A model generated the notes under the pieces. The model searched no databases, was not told where the DNA came from, and worked only from the letters and a program-made list of their open reading frames with translations. Positions 15,055-22,798 of a stretch of DNA of 26,418 bases are shown in pieces. The stretch is from an uncultured Christensenellaceae bacterium (lineage in GTDB: Bacteria; Bacillota; Clostridia; Christensenellales; UBA3700). The position numbers and the translations under genes were made by a program. Position 1 is the stretch's first letter; the number at the start of each line of letters is the position of its first letter. The DNA lies in contig CAJUOK010000023.1 in NCBI GenBank assembly GCA_910588015.1, positions 1 through 26,418 on the forward strand. Reading direction: 5' to 3'.

Positions 15055-15836
15055 AACACCACCTCGTCCAATTTCATTACGGGTCCTTCTATGCAAACTC
15101 TGACGTAGCTTTCTTCTTCGCCCGCTCTCTTGACTTTGCAGTTGCATACCAAACACGCGCCTATGCCGCAACCCATTCTCGCTTCGAGCGAAACGATTAT
15201 CGGCACCTTAAACGGTTCGAGCGCTTTTTTAAGAGCCTTATACATAACTTCGGGACCGCAGCAAAATACTACGTCGGGCTTTATTCTATCCATATCGGCT
15301 GCAAGCACGTTGGTGACAAATCCTTTTTGTCCGTAACTGCCGTCGTCCGTAGCCACAGTCAGTTCTTTCGACACCGCTCTCATCTCTTCTTCGAGCACGA
15401 CCTTGTCCTTGTTGGCAAAGCCTAGATAGGTATAATATTCCAACTGCGGATTGGAAGTGGGTATCGCTGGCAATACAGCGCTTCCCATACCTCCTCCCAA
15501 CAAAACGATTTTTTTGACGTTTTTATCGGGTGTGTAACCGTTGCCGAGCGGCAACATTGCCTGAAGCTTTTCGCCTGCGGGGTATTGCGAAAGAACTTTG
15601 GTTCCTTCGCCCACGATAGCGTAATAAATCAAAATGGTCTTTTCTTTTACGTCATAGTCGCAAATGCAAAACGGTCTGCGAAGTATGCGCGACTTGTCGT
15701 TGAGTTTGACGTGAACGAACTGTCCGCCCTTTATTCCGTCGGGCAAATCGTCGAATTGCAACACCATTTTATAGATATCCTTGGCGACTCTTTCGTTGAG
15801 TTTTATAATTCCCGTTCTGTCTTTTAAACTTGCCAT
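15051..15836 (-). CDS. pyrK: Dihydroorotate dehydrogenase 1B, electron-transfer subunit
   Basis: A 261-residue FAD and [2Fe-2S] protein that passes electrons from PyrD to NAD+. The N-terminal ferredoxin-reductase FAD domain includes ILRRPFCICDYD; the NAD domain includes VLLGGGMGSAVLPA; the C-terminal cluster cysteines are C223, C228, C231 and C248 (CGxGxCxxC and RVC). RBS AGAGG. Spaced 12 bases from pyrF upstream and overlapping pyrD downstream, as expected for subunits made in equal amounts. Confidence 0.95.
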   Translation of the reverse strand: MASLKDRTGIIKLNERVAKDIYKMVLQFDDLPDGIKGGQFVHVKLNDKSRILRRPFCICDYDVKEKTILIYYAIVGEGTKVLSQYPAGEKLQAMLPLGNGYTPDKNVKKIVLLGGGMGSAVLPAIPTSNPQLEYYTYLGFANKDKVVLEEEMRAVSKELTVATDDGSYGQKGFVTNVLAADMDRIKPDVVFCCGPEVMYKALKKALEPFKVPIIVSLEARMGCGIGACLVCNCKVKRAGEEESYVRVCIEGPVMKLDEVVL

Positions 15837-15848
15837 TGTTTCCTCTGA

Positions 15849-16754
15849 TTATTTAATACATCTCGAAATGTCTTTTTGCATATCCAACGCCGCTTTGAGC
15901 GCCGCTTGTTTGTAATCGAGTCCTCTGTATGCGTCTTTTTTATATGCGCACAGTATGCCGCGCGAAGAGTTGACAATACCGCCGATGCCGTTGTCGAAGC
16001 ATACCGCCAAATCCTCTGCCTTGCCGCCTTGCGCGCCGTAGCCCGGTATTAGGAAAAAGGTATTGGGATGAGCTTTGCGGATAAGTTTTGCCTGCTCCAT
16101 ATGCGTTGCGCCAACCACTGCGCCTATAGAACTGTAGCCGTATTTGCCGACAAGCTCTTTTCCCCAGCCGTCCACGAGCGTAGCCATATTGTCATAAAGA
16201 GTCTTGCCGTTATCCATAATCTTATCCTGCAATTCTCCGCTTGTGGGATTGGAAGTCTTGACAAGCACAAAAGCTCCCTTGTCATACTCTTTGCAATCTG
16301 CAACGAAGGGCAGTATACCGTCGCTTCCAAGGTATCCGTTGATTGTTATGAAATCGCTCTCAAACGGCGTAACTTTGGCTCCGTCTGCAAGCGTAGTCTT
16401 GCCTATATATCCCTTGCTGTAAGCGCCTGCGGTCGAGCCTATGTCGTTGCGCTTAATATCAGCGATGACAAAAAGCCCGTTTTCTCTCGCATACTTGATT
16501 GTATCGCGAAAAGCTATCATACCGTCCACTCCGTACATTTCGTAATAAGCCACTTGCACTTTAACCGCGGGTATCACGTCTTTGAGCGCGTCGATAAGGT
16601 CAAAATTGAACTTGGCAATTTGCTTACCAGCCTCGGCAAGCGTCACGCACTTGCTCTTCATTTCGTCGGGCAAATAGTCTATGCAGGTGTCAAGTCCTAT
16701 GACCGACGGATTGTCAGTGAGTTTGATTTTGTCGATAAGTCTGTCGATTATCAT
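15849..16754 (-). CDS. pyrF: Orotidine-5'-phosphate decarboxylase, type 2
   Basis: A 301-residue enzyme converting OMP to UMP. The catalytic DxKxxD motif is D99-I-K101-R-N-D104 in VIADIKRNDIGSTAGAY; the phosphate-binding part is near FLIPGYGAQGG. Its length and the DIKRNDIGST form mark the longer type 2 family (about 270-310 residues) rather than the approximately 240-residue Bacillus type. RBS AAGGAG. Twelve bases separate it from each neighbour, within one operon. Confidence 0.95.
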   Translation of the reverse strand: MIIDRLIDKIKLTDNPSVIGLDTCIDYLPDEMKSKCVTLAEAGKQIAKFNFDLIDALKDVIPAVKVQVAYYEMYGVDGMIAFRDTIKYARENGLFVIADIKRNDIGSTAGAYSKGYIGKTTLADGAKVTPFESDFITINGYLGSDGILPFVADCKEYDKGAFVLVKTSNPTSGELQDKIMDNGKTLYDNMATLVDGWGKELVGKYGYSSIGAVVGATHMEQAKLIRKAHPNTFFLIPGYGAQGGKAEDLAVCFDNGIGGIVNSSRGILCAYKKDAYRGLDYKQAALKAALDMQKDISRCIK

Positions 16755-16766
16755 AAATTTCTCCTT

Positions 16767-18035
16767 TTATTTAAGGCTTTCTTCTTTATATTTGAGTTGT
16801 CCTTCGACTATTGTAGCAACCACTTTGCCTTTTACTTCCCAACCGTCGAAAGGAGTATTCTTTCCTTTTGATTTAAATTTCTTGGCGTCCACTTTATACT
16901 TCGCGTCGAGGTTGACGAGCGTAATATCGGCAAGTCCGCCGTCGCATAATTTTCCGCTTTCGAGTCCGAGAAGCTTTGCCGGCTTTTCGCTTGTGAGTTG
17001 AACGAGCTTGTCCAAATCTATCACGCCTTTGTCCACAAGATAAGTATAACTCAAAGCAAAAGCCGTTTCCAATCCGCTTATGCCGTTTGCCGCCTGTGAA
17101 AAGTCGACGTTTTTATCTTCGTAATGGTGCGGCGCGTGGTCTGTCGCGATAACGTCTATCGTGCCGTCTGCCAATCCTGCCAAAATAGCCTGTCTATCTT
17201 TTTCTGTACGCAAAGGAGGATTGACCTTGGAATTGGTGTCGTAACCCAGTATCAAATCGTCGGTGCCCGCGATATAGTGCGGACAAGTCTCGCAAGATAC
17301 CTTGACTCCCCTTGCTTTAGCCTCTCTGATTAATTGAACTCCGCTTGCCGTGCTGACGTGACATATATGAACCTTTGCGTCGAGCATTTCGGCAAGTATG
17401 ATTTCTCTTGATATCATAATGTCTTCGGCGCAAGAAGGTATTCCCTTGAGTCCCGCTTTGGTAGCGTTTTCGCCCTCGTTGACCACGCCGTCGTTGATAA
17501 GCGATTTTTCTTCGCAGTGCGAGCAAAGCAACAAATCATAGTCCTTGGCATATTCGAGCGCAAGTCTCATCATTTGCGCGGTTGTGACAGGCTGACCGTC
17601 GTCGCTCATCGCTATTGCGCCGGCTTCTCTCATACTTCCCATTTCCGCCATTGTTTCGCCTTTGAGCCCCACGGTGATAGCGCCTATCGGATAAACTTTG
17701 GCAAGATTTACTTCTTTGGCTCTGTCGACGATATATTTGACGATATACTTGTTGTCGGTCACGGGCTTTGTATTGGGCATACAGCACACTGTGGAGAAGC
17801 CTCCCGCAACGGCTGCCATACTTCCGCTTGCGACGTCTTCTTTATACTCATACCCCGGCTCTCTCAAATGAGTGTGCATATCTATAAACGCAGGCAACGC
17901 CGTCAAGCCGTCCGCCTGAATTATTTCGTCAAAATTTCCTTTGATATTCTTACCGACTTGAGCAATCCTGTTGCCCTCTATGGCTATATCGCATTTATCT
18001 TTGCCCACAAAACAATTTTTAATAAGTAATGACAT
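16767..18035 (-). CDS. pyrC: Dihydroorotase
   Basis: A 422-residue class I dihydroorotase of the amidohydrolase superfamily that cyclises carbamoyl aspartate to dihydroorotate. The metal-binding HxH is H54/H56 in IDMHTHLREPG, further ligands lie in LCSHCEE and HICHVSTA, and the catalytic Asp is D299 in ATDHAPHHYEDK. Full motif set, so an active enzyme rather than the inactive PyrC' form. RBS AAGGAGCG. The gap to pyrB upstream is 132 bases and holds a GC-rich hairpin (GCGGC/GCCGC, about 18056-18085) but no gene or T-run terminator. Confidence 0.95.
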   Translation of the reverse strand: MSLLIKNCFVGKDKCDIAIEGNRIAQVGKNIKGNFDEIIQADGLTALPAFIDMHTHLREPGYEYKEDVASGSMAAVAGGFSTVCCMPNTKPVTDNKYIVKYIVDRAKEVNLAKVYPIGAITVGLKGETMAEMGSMREAGAIAMSDDGQPVTTAQMMRLALEYAKDYDLLLCSHCEEKSLINDGVVNEGENATKAGLKGIPSCAEDIMISREIILAEMLDAKVHICHVSTASGVQLIREAKARGVKVSCETCPHYIAGTDDLILGYDTNSKVNPPLRTEKDRQAILAGLADGTIDVIATDHAPHHYEDKNVDFSQAANGISGLETAFALSYTYLVDKGVIDLDKLVQLTSEKPAKLLGLESGKLCDGGLADITLVNLDAKYKVDAKKFKSKGKNTPFDGWEVKGKVVATIVEGQLKYKEESLK

Positions 18036-18167
18036 AACGCTCCTTTGTATTTTAATCGCCGCGGCTTTTATTATTGCCGCCGCAATCGTTATATTTTGAA
18101 TTCCGCAGAATTACCGTCGGCGAATTAGGTTTTGATTCCGCCTCGGACTACTCCGCGCGTCTGTTAT

Positions 18168-19091
18168 TTAACAGTCTGTTTCCGCCGAGCTCGCGCACCA
18201 CTCGAGCAACGCCATTCTCGTAACGACTCCGCCTGTAACCTGATAATCTTTTAGACACATATCCGAATCAAGCACGTCGCAATCTATCTCAATGCCTCTG
18301 TTGGCAGGTCCCGGATGCATAACTATCGCGCCTTTGTTGCACATAGCCATTCTTTCCATACTCACGCCGTAAAATCTGCTGTATTCTTCGACGCTCGGAA
18401 AGAGTCCTTTTTGCTGTCTTTCCAACTGAATTCTCAGTCCCATTATCACGTCGCTGCCCTCAAAGGCTTCCTTTGCGTTTTTGCACACTTTGCAAGGTTG
18501 ATTTTGAATACCTTTCGGCATAAGCGTATTGGGAGCGAACACTTTGACTTTTGCGCCCATTTTGGCAAGTCCGACGATATTGCTCTGCGCAACCCTCGAG
18601 TGCTTGACGTCGCCTACTATAGCCACTTCGAGTCCTTTTAGACTTCCGAAAGTCTTTTGCATAGTATACATATCCAAAAGCGCTTGCGTGGGGTGAGCGT
18701 GGAGTCCGTCACCGCCGTTTATCACGCTTGCGCCTACGTGTTTTGCAATAAGCGCGGGCGCGCCTGCCACGGAATGACGAATTACTATTACGTCGGCTTT
18801 CATTCTGTCGAGCGTAACTGCGGTGTCGATAAGGCTCTCGCCTTTTTTGACGCTTGAACCGCCGGTCGTTATTCCGACCGTCTGCGCTCCGAGATATTTG
18901 GCGGCAAGCTCAAACGAACACCTTGTGCGAGTGGAATTCTCGTAAAACAGCGTGACTACGCTCTTGCCTTTTAAAATATCGAGCGTCTTGAATTCGCCCG
19001 AAATTTTATCTTCCATAAATGCGGCTCTTTTCAAAAGCCTTTCTATCTGCGAAGAATCGATTTGCGCCAACGCTAAAAAATCTCTTTTCAT
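18168..19091 (-). CDS. pyrB: Aspartate carbamoyltransferase catalytic chain
   Basis: A 307-residue enzyme joining carbamoyl phosphate and aspartate. ENSTRTRCSFE (51-61) is the carbamoyl-phosphate loop, HPTQALLDMYT the second phosphate/aspartate region, and MHPGPANRGIEID the C-terminal aspartate-binding part. Start 19091 has GGAGG upstream; a 13-codon extension to 19130 is open but lacks family similarity. No pyrI regulatory chain is present. First gene of the pyr operon. Confidence 0.95.
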   Translation of the reverse strand: MKRDFLALAQIDSSQIERLLKRAAFMEDKISGEFKTLDILKGKSVVTLFYENSTRTRCSFELAAKYLGAQTVGITTGGSSVKKGESLIDTAVTLDRMKADVIVIRHSVAGAPALIAKHVGASVINGGDGLHAHPTQALLDMYTMQKTFGSLKGLEVAIVGDVKHSRVAQSNIVGLAKMGAKVKVFAPNTLMPKGIQNQPCKVCKNAKEAFEGSDVIMGLRIQLERQQKGLFPSVEEYSRFYGVSMERMAMCNKGAIVMHPGPANRGIEIDCDVLDSDMCLKDYQVTGGVVTRMALLEWCASSAETDC

Positions 19092-19109
19092 CAAGCCTCC
19101 GTTTTTGCC

Positions 19110-19131
19110 TATGTTAATATATTTTAACATA
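19110..19131. promoter_or_regulatory. 22-bp inverted repeat in the pyr operon control region
   Basis: TATGTTAA (19110-19117) and TTAACATA (19124-19131) are perfect 8-bp inverted arms around TATATT. On the minus strand a -10-like TAAAAT overlaps it, with only a weak -35 (TTTTAA) 17 bases upstream. The repeat could be an operator for the whole operon. I found no PyrR-type attenuator between it and pyrB. The remaining stretch up to 19307 shows no gene. Confidence 0.45.
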
Positions 19132-19307
19132 AGTCGCGTAAAATTAAAAGAAAATATTAAAAGTTTTTATATTTTGTTGTATATATAATACAAGACGAGT
19201 ATTTGCCGATACAGACGACATATTTATCGCCTCGGGCAAAATTCAAAGACGGCGAAAAATCTGATTTGCAAATTATTCTACGCAGTTGAAATAGGCTCGA
19301 AGCGACA

Positions 19308-19338
19308 TAAAAAAACGCCGTTTGCACGGCGCCTTTTT
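19308..19338. terminator. Terminator of the ferredoxin gene
   Basis: A GC-rich stem (GGCGCCGT with ACGGCG, minus strand) followed by T7 on the minus strand; the plus strand also ends in T7. It begins right at the ferredoxin stop codon. Confidence 0.8.
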
Positions 19339-19509
19339 TTATTCTTCGGATATTGTCGATACCGGACAACCCGCCGCGCAAGAACCGCAGCTGATGCAAG
19401 CGTCCGCATCAATGACGTACTTGTCGTCACCCTCTGAAATTGCGCTTACAGGACAGCCCTCTGCGCAAGCGCCGCATTTAATGCAGTCATCACCAATAAC
19501 ATATGCCAT
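19339..19509 (-). CDS. 2[4Fe-4S] ferredoxin, clostridial type
   Basis: A 56-residue electron carrier with two classical cluster motifs CIKCGACAEGCP (from C9) and CISCGSCAAGCP (from C38), i.e. CxxCxxCxxxCP twice, related by the internal duplication typical of this family. The length equals the usual clostridial ferredoxin (about 55). It starts ATG GCA TAT with AAGGAG 11 bases upstream, has its own promoter (TTGACA-17-TAAAAT) and its own terminator, so it is a monocistronic gene. It would serve low-potential anaerobic redox enzymes in the cytoplasm. Strong assignment. Confidence 0.95.
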   Translation of the reverse strand: MAYVIGDDCIKCGACAEGCPVSAISEGDDKYVIDADACISCGSCAAGCPVSTISEE

Positions 19510-19541
19510 AATACATAGTACTCCTTTTTGTTAGTAACTTT

Positions 19542-19570
19542 ATTTTAGCACGGCTAAATATCTTTGTCAA
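19542..19570 (-). promoter_or_regulatory. Promoter of the ferredoxin gene
   Basis: Minus strand -35 TTGACA (19565-19570), 17-base spacer, -10 TAAAAT (19542-19547), about 33 bases before the ATG. Confidence 0.8.
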
Positions 19571-19588
19571 TGCATTTTTCGACACTAA

Positions 19589-19924
19589 TTAGGACAACTG
19601 CCACTTGATAAAATCTATTACGGCGTCTTTCTTTTTGCTGTTGAGCTGACGGTACATATTTATCAAATTTTTCTCTTCGGCGGTATACGTTTTGTTATCG
19701 TTTATAACAATAATACTTTCCTCTGATTCCCTGCCAAGCAAATAATCAATACTGCAGCCAAAACAATTTGCCAATGCTATTAAACCCTCAGGTAAAGGCA
19801 AACTCCTTCCGTTTTCCCAAGTGTTTACATTACTCTGTGATATACCGCATATTTCAGCAACTTGTACTTGCGTCATACCTGCATTTTTTCTTATATTTTT
19901 AAGTCTATTGCCAAAGTCTTCCAT
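19589..19924 (-). CDS. XRE-family transcriptional regulator, 111 residues
   Basis: N-terminal Cro/CI-type HTH (about 5-62) with MTQVQVAEICGISQSNVNTWENGRSLP and the ending CFGCSIDYLLGRE; then a spacer and a short amphipathic C-terminal helix region (about 80-111, EEKNLINMYRQLNSKKKDAV) common in SinR/phage-repressor-like small regulators and likely used for dimerisation. No clear Shine-Dalgarno before the ATG at 19924. It is divergent from another HTH gene at 20028; the shared 103-base intergenic region contains two copies of TAACGAAGTT, likely binding sites. No toxin or phage gene is adjacent. Targets unknown. Confidence 0.88.
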   Translation of the reverse strand: MEDFGNRLKNIRKNAGMTQVQVAEICGISQSNVNTWENGRSLPLPEGLIALANCFGCSIDYLLGRESEESIIVINDNKTYTAEEKNLINMYRQLNSKKKDAVIDFIKWQLS

Positions 19925-19944
19925 ATTTAATTAGATAATATCAA

Positions 19945-20012
19945 AACTTCGTTAATTTATTTGACAATATTAAAGTTATGATATATAATCAAACACAGAG
20001 TAACGAAGTTAC
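19945..20012 (+). promoter_or_regulatory. Divergent regulatory region: consensus promoter and paired operator-like motifs
   Basis: Plus strand -35 TTGACA (19961-19966), 17-base spacer, -10 TATAAT (19984-19989), start near 19996. The motif TAACGAAGTT occurs twice, inverted at 19945-19954 (AACTTCGTTA) and direct at 20001-20010, the latter within the palindrome GTAAC-GAA-GTTAC (20000-20012). One copy lies just upstream of the -35, the other just after the start, a layout expected for repression of one or both divergent genes. Confidence 0.65.
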
Positions 20013-20027
20013 GTTATTATAATTATT

Positions 20028-20264
20028 ATGAACAGTGAAGATATAATTAAATACAAAGTTTCTATATATTTAAAAAGTACGGGCTTAACTCCCAATCAAC
20101 TGTCGAAAATGACGGGTATATCGTCCAATTTAATAAAAAAATATATGGATAAAACAGCTTTGCCCAATTTGAAAAACTGCTGTGTTATTTCCAGCGTTCT
20201 CAAAATATCTCTCGACAAACTGCTTGATTATCCCGACGTAAGCAAAGATTGCGGATTCTTTTAA
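20028..20264 (+). CDS. Small helix-turn-helix protein, 78 residues
   Basis: A 78-residue protein with an HTH_3/HTH_26-like domain: TGLTPNQLSKMTGISSNLIK forms the scaffold and recognition helices, and VLKISLDKLLDYPD matches the end of XRE domains. No signal peptide or other domain. There is no Shine-Dalgarno before the ATG at 20028; the leader from the consensus promoter would be about 32 bases. It is followed by a terminator, so it is monocistronic. Divergent from the larger XRE gene and likely connected to it by the shared operator motif. Targets unknown. Confidence 0.82.
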   Translation: MNSEDIIKYKVSIYLKSTGLTPNQLSKMTGISSNLIKKYMDKTALPNLKNCCVISSVLKISLDKLLDYPDVSKDCGFF

Positions 20265-20268
20265 ACGC

Positions 20269-20301
20269 AAACGGCGGTAACAAATACCGCCGTTCTTTTT
20301 A
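20269..20301 (+). terminator. Terminator of the small HTH gene
   Basis: ACGGCGGTA paired with TACCGCCGT around a short loop, followed on the plus strand by TCTTTTTATTGTTTT. It lies directly after the HTH stop and before the convergent ricT end. Confidence 0.85.
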
Positions 20302-20317
20302 TTGTTTTATAAATATA

Positions 20318-21202
20318 TCAATCTTCGAGTTTCTTTAATTCGTTTTCGTCGACTTCTTCTTGCGTATAATTCTTCTTTGCGCCGTATTTGGGAGAAGCCA
20401 GCACTTCGAATTCGCCGACTTTGTAATATTTCTGCTCTACTCCGCCGTCTTTTTCTATCGTAACTTTGATTTTTTCTCTCAATAAGTCAACTTCGTCGAC
20501 TCTCCCCTGTCCGTCTTCGACTTTGACTGTCGAGCCGAGTTTTGGCATACGCTTGTTGGCTTCGACGTAAAACTCATTTTCATATTTAAGACAACACATA
20601 AGCTTGCCGCACATACCGCTTACTTTTGTGGGATTGAGCGACAAATTCTGATTTTTTGCCATTTTTACCGTAGACTTTTCATAATCTGAAAGATGACATA
20701 TGCAACAACATTCTCTGCCGCACATACCCATTGAACCGCGGAGTTTTATGTCGTCGCGTTCGTATATCTGACGAAGCTCTATGCGCATATGCATTTTCCC
20801 CGCCAAATCTTTTACGAGCTCTCGGAAATCAACTCTTCCGTCCGCCGTAAAGCTAAATATAACTTTGGAGCGGTCAAAAGTATATTCCGCGTCGACGAGT
20901 TTCATTTTGAGTCCGTGTTTATCGACGAACTTTTGGCATAGTTTTAATGCGCCTTCTTTTTTCTCGAGATTTTCTTTAACTCGCTGTTCGTCCTCTGCCG
21001 TCGCCTTTCTGACAACAGGTTTTAACGGAGCTTTTATCTCCTCGTCGGACACTTCTTTGTTTGGCTGAACCACGCGCGCATATTCGGGACCTCTCACGGT
21101 CTCGACAATTACGCCGTCGCCTTCTTCAAACTGTATATTCAACGGGTCGAAATAATACTGCTTGCAGCTCGAACCGAATTTTACGCCTACTATCATCGGC
21201 AT
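20318..21202 (-). CDS. ricT: PSP1-domain protein, RicT/YaaT family
   Basis: A 294-residue cytoplasmic protein with the PSP1 domain in the middle (about 60-150) and the family cysteines in GMCGRECCCICHLSDYEKS (C161, C165-C167, C169) and SGMCGKLMCCLKYEN (C198, C203, C204). In Bacillus RicT forms a complex with RicA and RicF that carries iron-sulfur clusters and affects RNase Y-dependent mRNA maturation, sporulation and biofilm formation; that role is from the family. The gene order tmk-holB-ricT matches Bacillus. The ATG at 21202 overlaps the end of holB by 10 bases and has GGAGG 10 bases upstream; a second ATG at 21196 is less well spaced. Confidence 0.93.
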   Translation of the reverse strand: MPMIVGVKFGSSCKQYYFDPLNIQFEEGDGVIVETVRGPEYARVVQPNKEVSDEEIKAPLKPVVRKATAEDEQRVKENLEKKEGALKLCQKFVDKHGLKMKLVDAEYTFDRSKVIFSFTADGRVDFRELVKDLAGKMHMRIELRQIYERDDIKLRGSMGMCGRECCCICHLSDYEKSTVKMAKNQNLSLNPTKVSGMCGKLMCCLKYENEFYVEANKRMPKLGSTVKVEDGQGRVDEVDLLREKIKVTIEKDGGVEQKYYKVGEFEVLASPKYGAKKNYTQEEVDENELKKLED

Positions 21203-22146
21203 AGGTATTTTACCTCCATCATTTTTATAAATAGATTGTCGAGTATATTTTCATCTTTGCAATAACTTGCGACTTTGTTTTTAGCCTCGATTATCAACTT
21301 GTTGTAATTGACAAGCGTCGCCGTGTTAAAACTGTCAAGCAAGACGTTTACTCTGTCAAAGCCTTCGACTTTTGCCGCGTTTTTGCGTTTGAGCAAAACG
21401 CCGCATATCAATTGCATTATGTCCAAATATCGCAAAAGTCTGCCGTCTTTGATGTCCAACCGCTTTTGCATTTTGAGATTGACTTTGGTCGACGTAAGCT
21501 CCTTAAGCACGAATATAACCTCGCTCATATCGGAAAAATATTCTTCGTCGTTCATCAAGCTTTCGCATCTGGTCAACGAACCCATACAGCAATCTATTGC
21601 CTCTTCCACTAGACTTTTTGGCTTGCCGACGTAGTTGTCGTTAAAAAATTCCGTCAGCCTGTCTTTGGAAAAAGGACTTATTGTCAACTTCTTGCTTCTC
21701 GACTTTATCGTGTCAAGCACAGCCGTCTGTTTGTTGACTCCAAGCAAGAACACCACTCCGTCAATAGGCTCTTCAAGACTTTTTAGCAAGAAATTCTGCA
21801 CTCTGGAATCTACTTTATCCAACTCGCGAATGACCATTACCTTTACGTCTCCGACGCTCTTGACGTACACCTTTTCGATAAATTCTCTTATGCCGTCGGC
21901 TTTGAGATTTTTTGGTTCGAAGACGTCTTCGTGATTTTTATCCTCGACTTTTTGACATATCACGCATTTGCCGCATCCGTCTTTCGGACATAGCGCGGTC
22001 TGCGTAAAAATATCTATAAGCCCGTCCACTGCAAGCGAATCTTCGCCTATGACCATATAACAGTGATTAAGTCTGCCTTCCTTGATATCCGACATAAAGC
22101 TTCGATAAGCGTTGGTATCCTTCAAAAGCGCGCTGTATCTCAACAT
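21193..22146 (-). CDS. holB: DNA polymerase III delta' subunit
   Basis: A 317-residue clamp-loader subunit. It has the AAA+ fold with a zinc-binding module C53/C58/C61/C64 (CPKDGCGKCVIC), the partner-contact region KVMVIRELDKVDSRVQNFLLKSLEEP and the sensor-like SRSKKL. The usual P-loop is replaced by GEDSLAVDG, as in many delta' proteins that do not bind ATP. Starts one base inside the tmk stop (TAATG) and overlaps ricT, so all three are one transcript. Confidence 0.92.
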   Translation of the reverse strand: MLRYSALLKDTNAYRSFMSDIKEGRLNHCYMVIGEDSLAVDGLIDIFTQTALCPKDGCGKCVICQKVEDKNHEDVFEPKNLKADGIREFIEKVYVKSVGDVKVMVIRELDKVDSRVQNFLLKSLEEPIDGVVFLLGVNKQTAVLDTIKSRSKKLTISPFSKDRLTEFFNDNYVGKPKSLVEEAIDCCMGSLTRCESLMNDEEYFSDMSEVIFVLKELTSTKVNLKMQKRLDIKDGRLLRYLDIMQLICGVLLKRKNAAKVEGFDRVNVLLDSFNTATLVNYNKLIIEAKNKVASYCKDENILDNLFIKMMEVKYLCR

Positions 22147-22769
22147 TATACGATACCTCTGCTCTTCAATAAATCGATTATTTTGCCGTGAATTTCTTGA
22201 GCGTTTCCCGAGCTGTCAATTTTGACTATGCGATTCGGATATTTTTCCGCCGCTTGCAAATACCCCAAATAAACTTTTTTGTGAAAGTTTTCGCCTTCCT
22301 GTTCCAACCTGTCGTCTTTGTCCGCGCCGCCTTTTCTCTTAAAAGCCGATTGCGGGTCAAGGTCGAGAAATACCGTCAAATCGGGAGCTATTCCGCCGCA
22401 AGCCAACTTGTTGAGCGCGTCTATATTGTCCGCGCCTATGCCTCTCGCAACGCCTTGATACGCATAAGTGGAATCTATAAATCTGTCGCAGACAACGAGC
22501 TTGCCGTCTTGCAACGCCGGCTTGATAACTTTTTCTACCAGTTGAGCGCGCGCAGCGCTGTAAAGCATAGCTTCGCACATACCCGTCATATCGTAATTGT
22601 CGACGTCGAGTATGACTTTCCTTATTTTCTCCGATATGGCGTTGCCGCCGGGTTCTCTCAAAAATACGGCGTCAATATCTTTTTCTTTGAGAAATTCTCT
22701 CAACAATCTCAGCTGTGTGGTCTTGCCTACGCCCTCTCCGCCTTCAAAAGTAATCAGCTTTCCTTCCAT
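22146..22769 (-). CDS. tmk: Thymidylate kinase
   Basis: A 207-residue enzyme phosphorylating dTMP to dTDP. P-loop GGEGVGKTTQ (10-19), DRFIDSTYAYQGVARG (substrate/DR motif) and the LID-type region QSAFKRKGG. GGAG precedes the ATG. It lies 29 bases after the decarboxylase stop and is fused by overlap to holB, the common tmk-holB arrangement of Bacillota. Confidence 0.95.
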   Translation of the reverse strand: MEGKLITFEGGEGVGKTTQLRLLREFLKEKDIDAVFLREPGGNAISEKIRKVILDVDNYDMTGMCEAMLYSAARAQLVEKVIKPALQDGKLVVCDRFIDSTYAYQGVARGIGADNIDALNKLACGGIAPDLTVFLDLDPQSAFKRKGGADKDDRLEQEGENFHKKVYLGYLQAAEKYPNRIVKIDSSGNAQEIHGKIIDLLKSRGIV

Positions 22770-22798
22770 ATTATCTCCACAATGCGCAGTCTGTATAT

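Noticed and set aside
18969..19160. PyrR-binding attenuator upstream of pyrB
   Set aside because: No PyrR binding-loop motif, and no terminator/antiterminator pair in the short leader.
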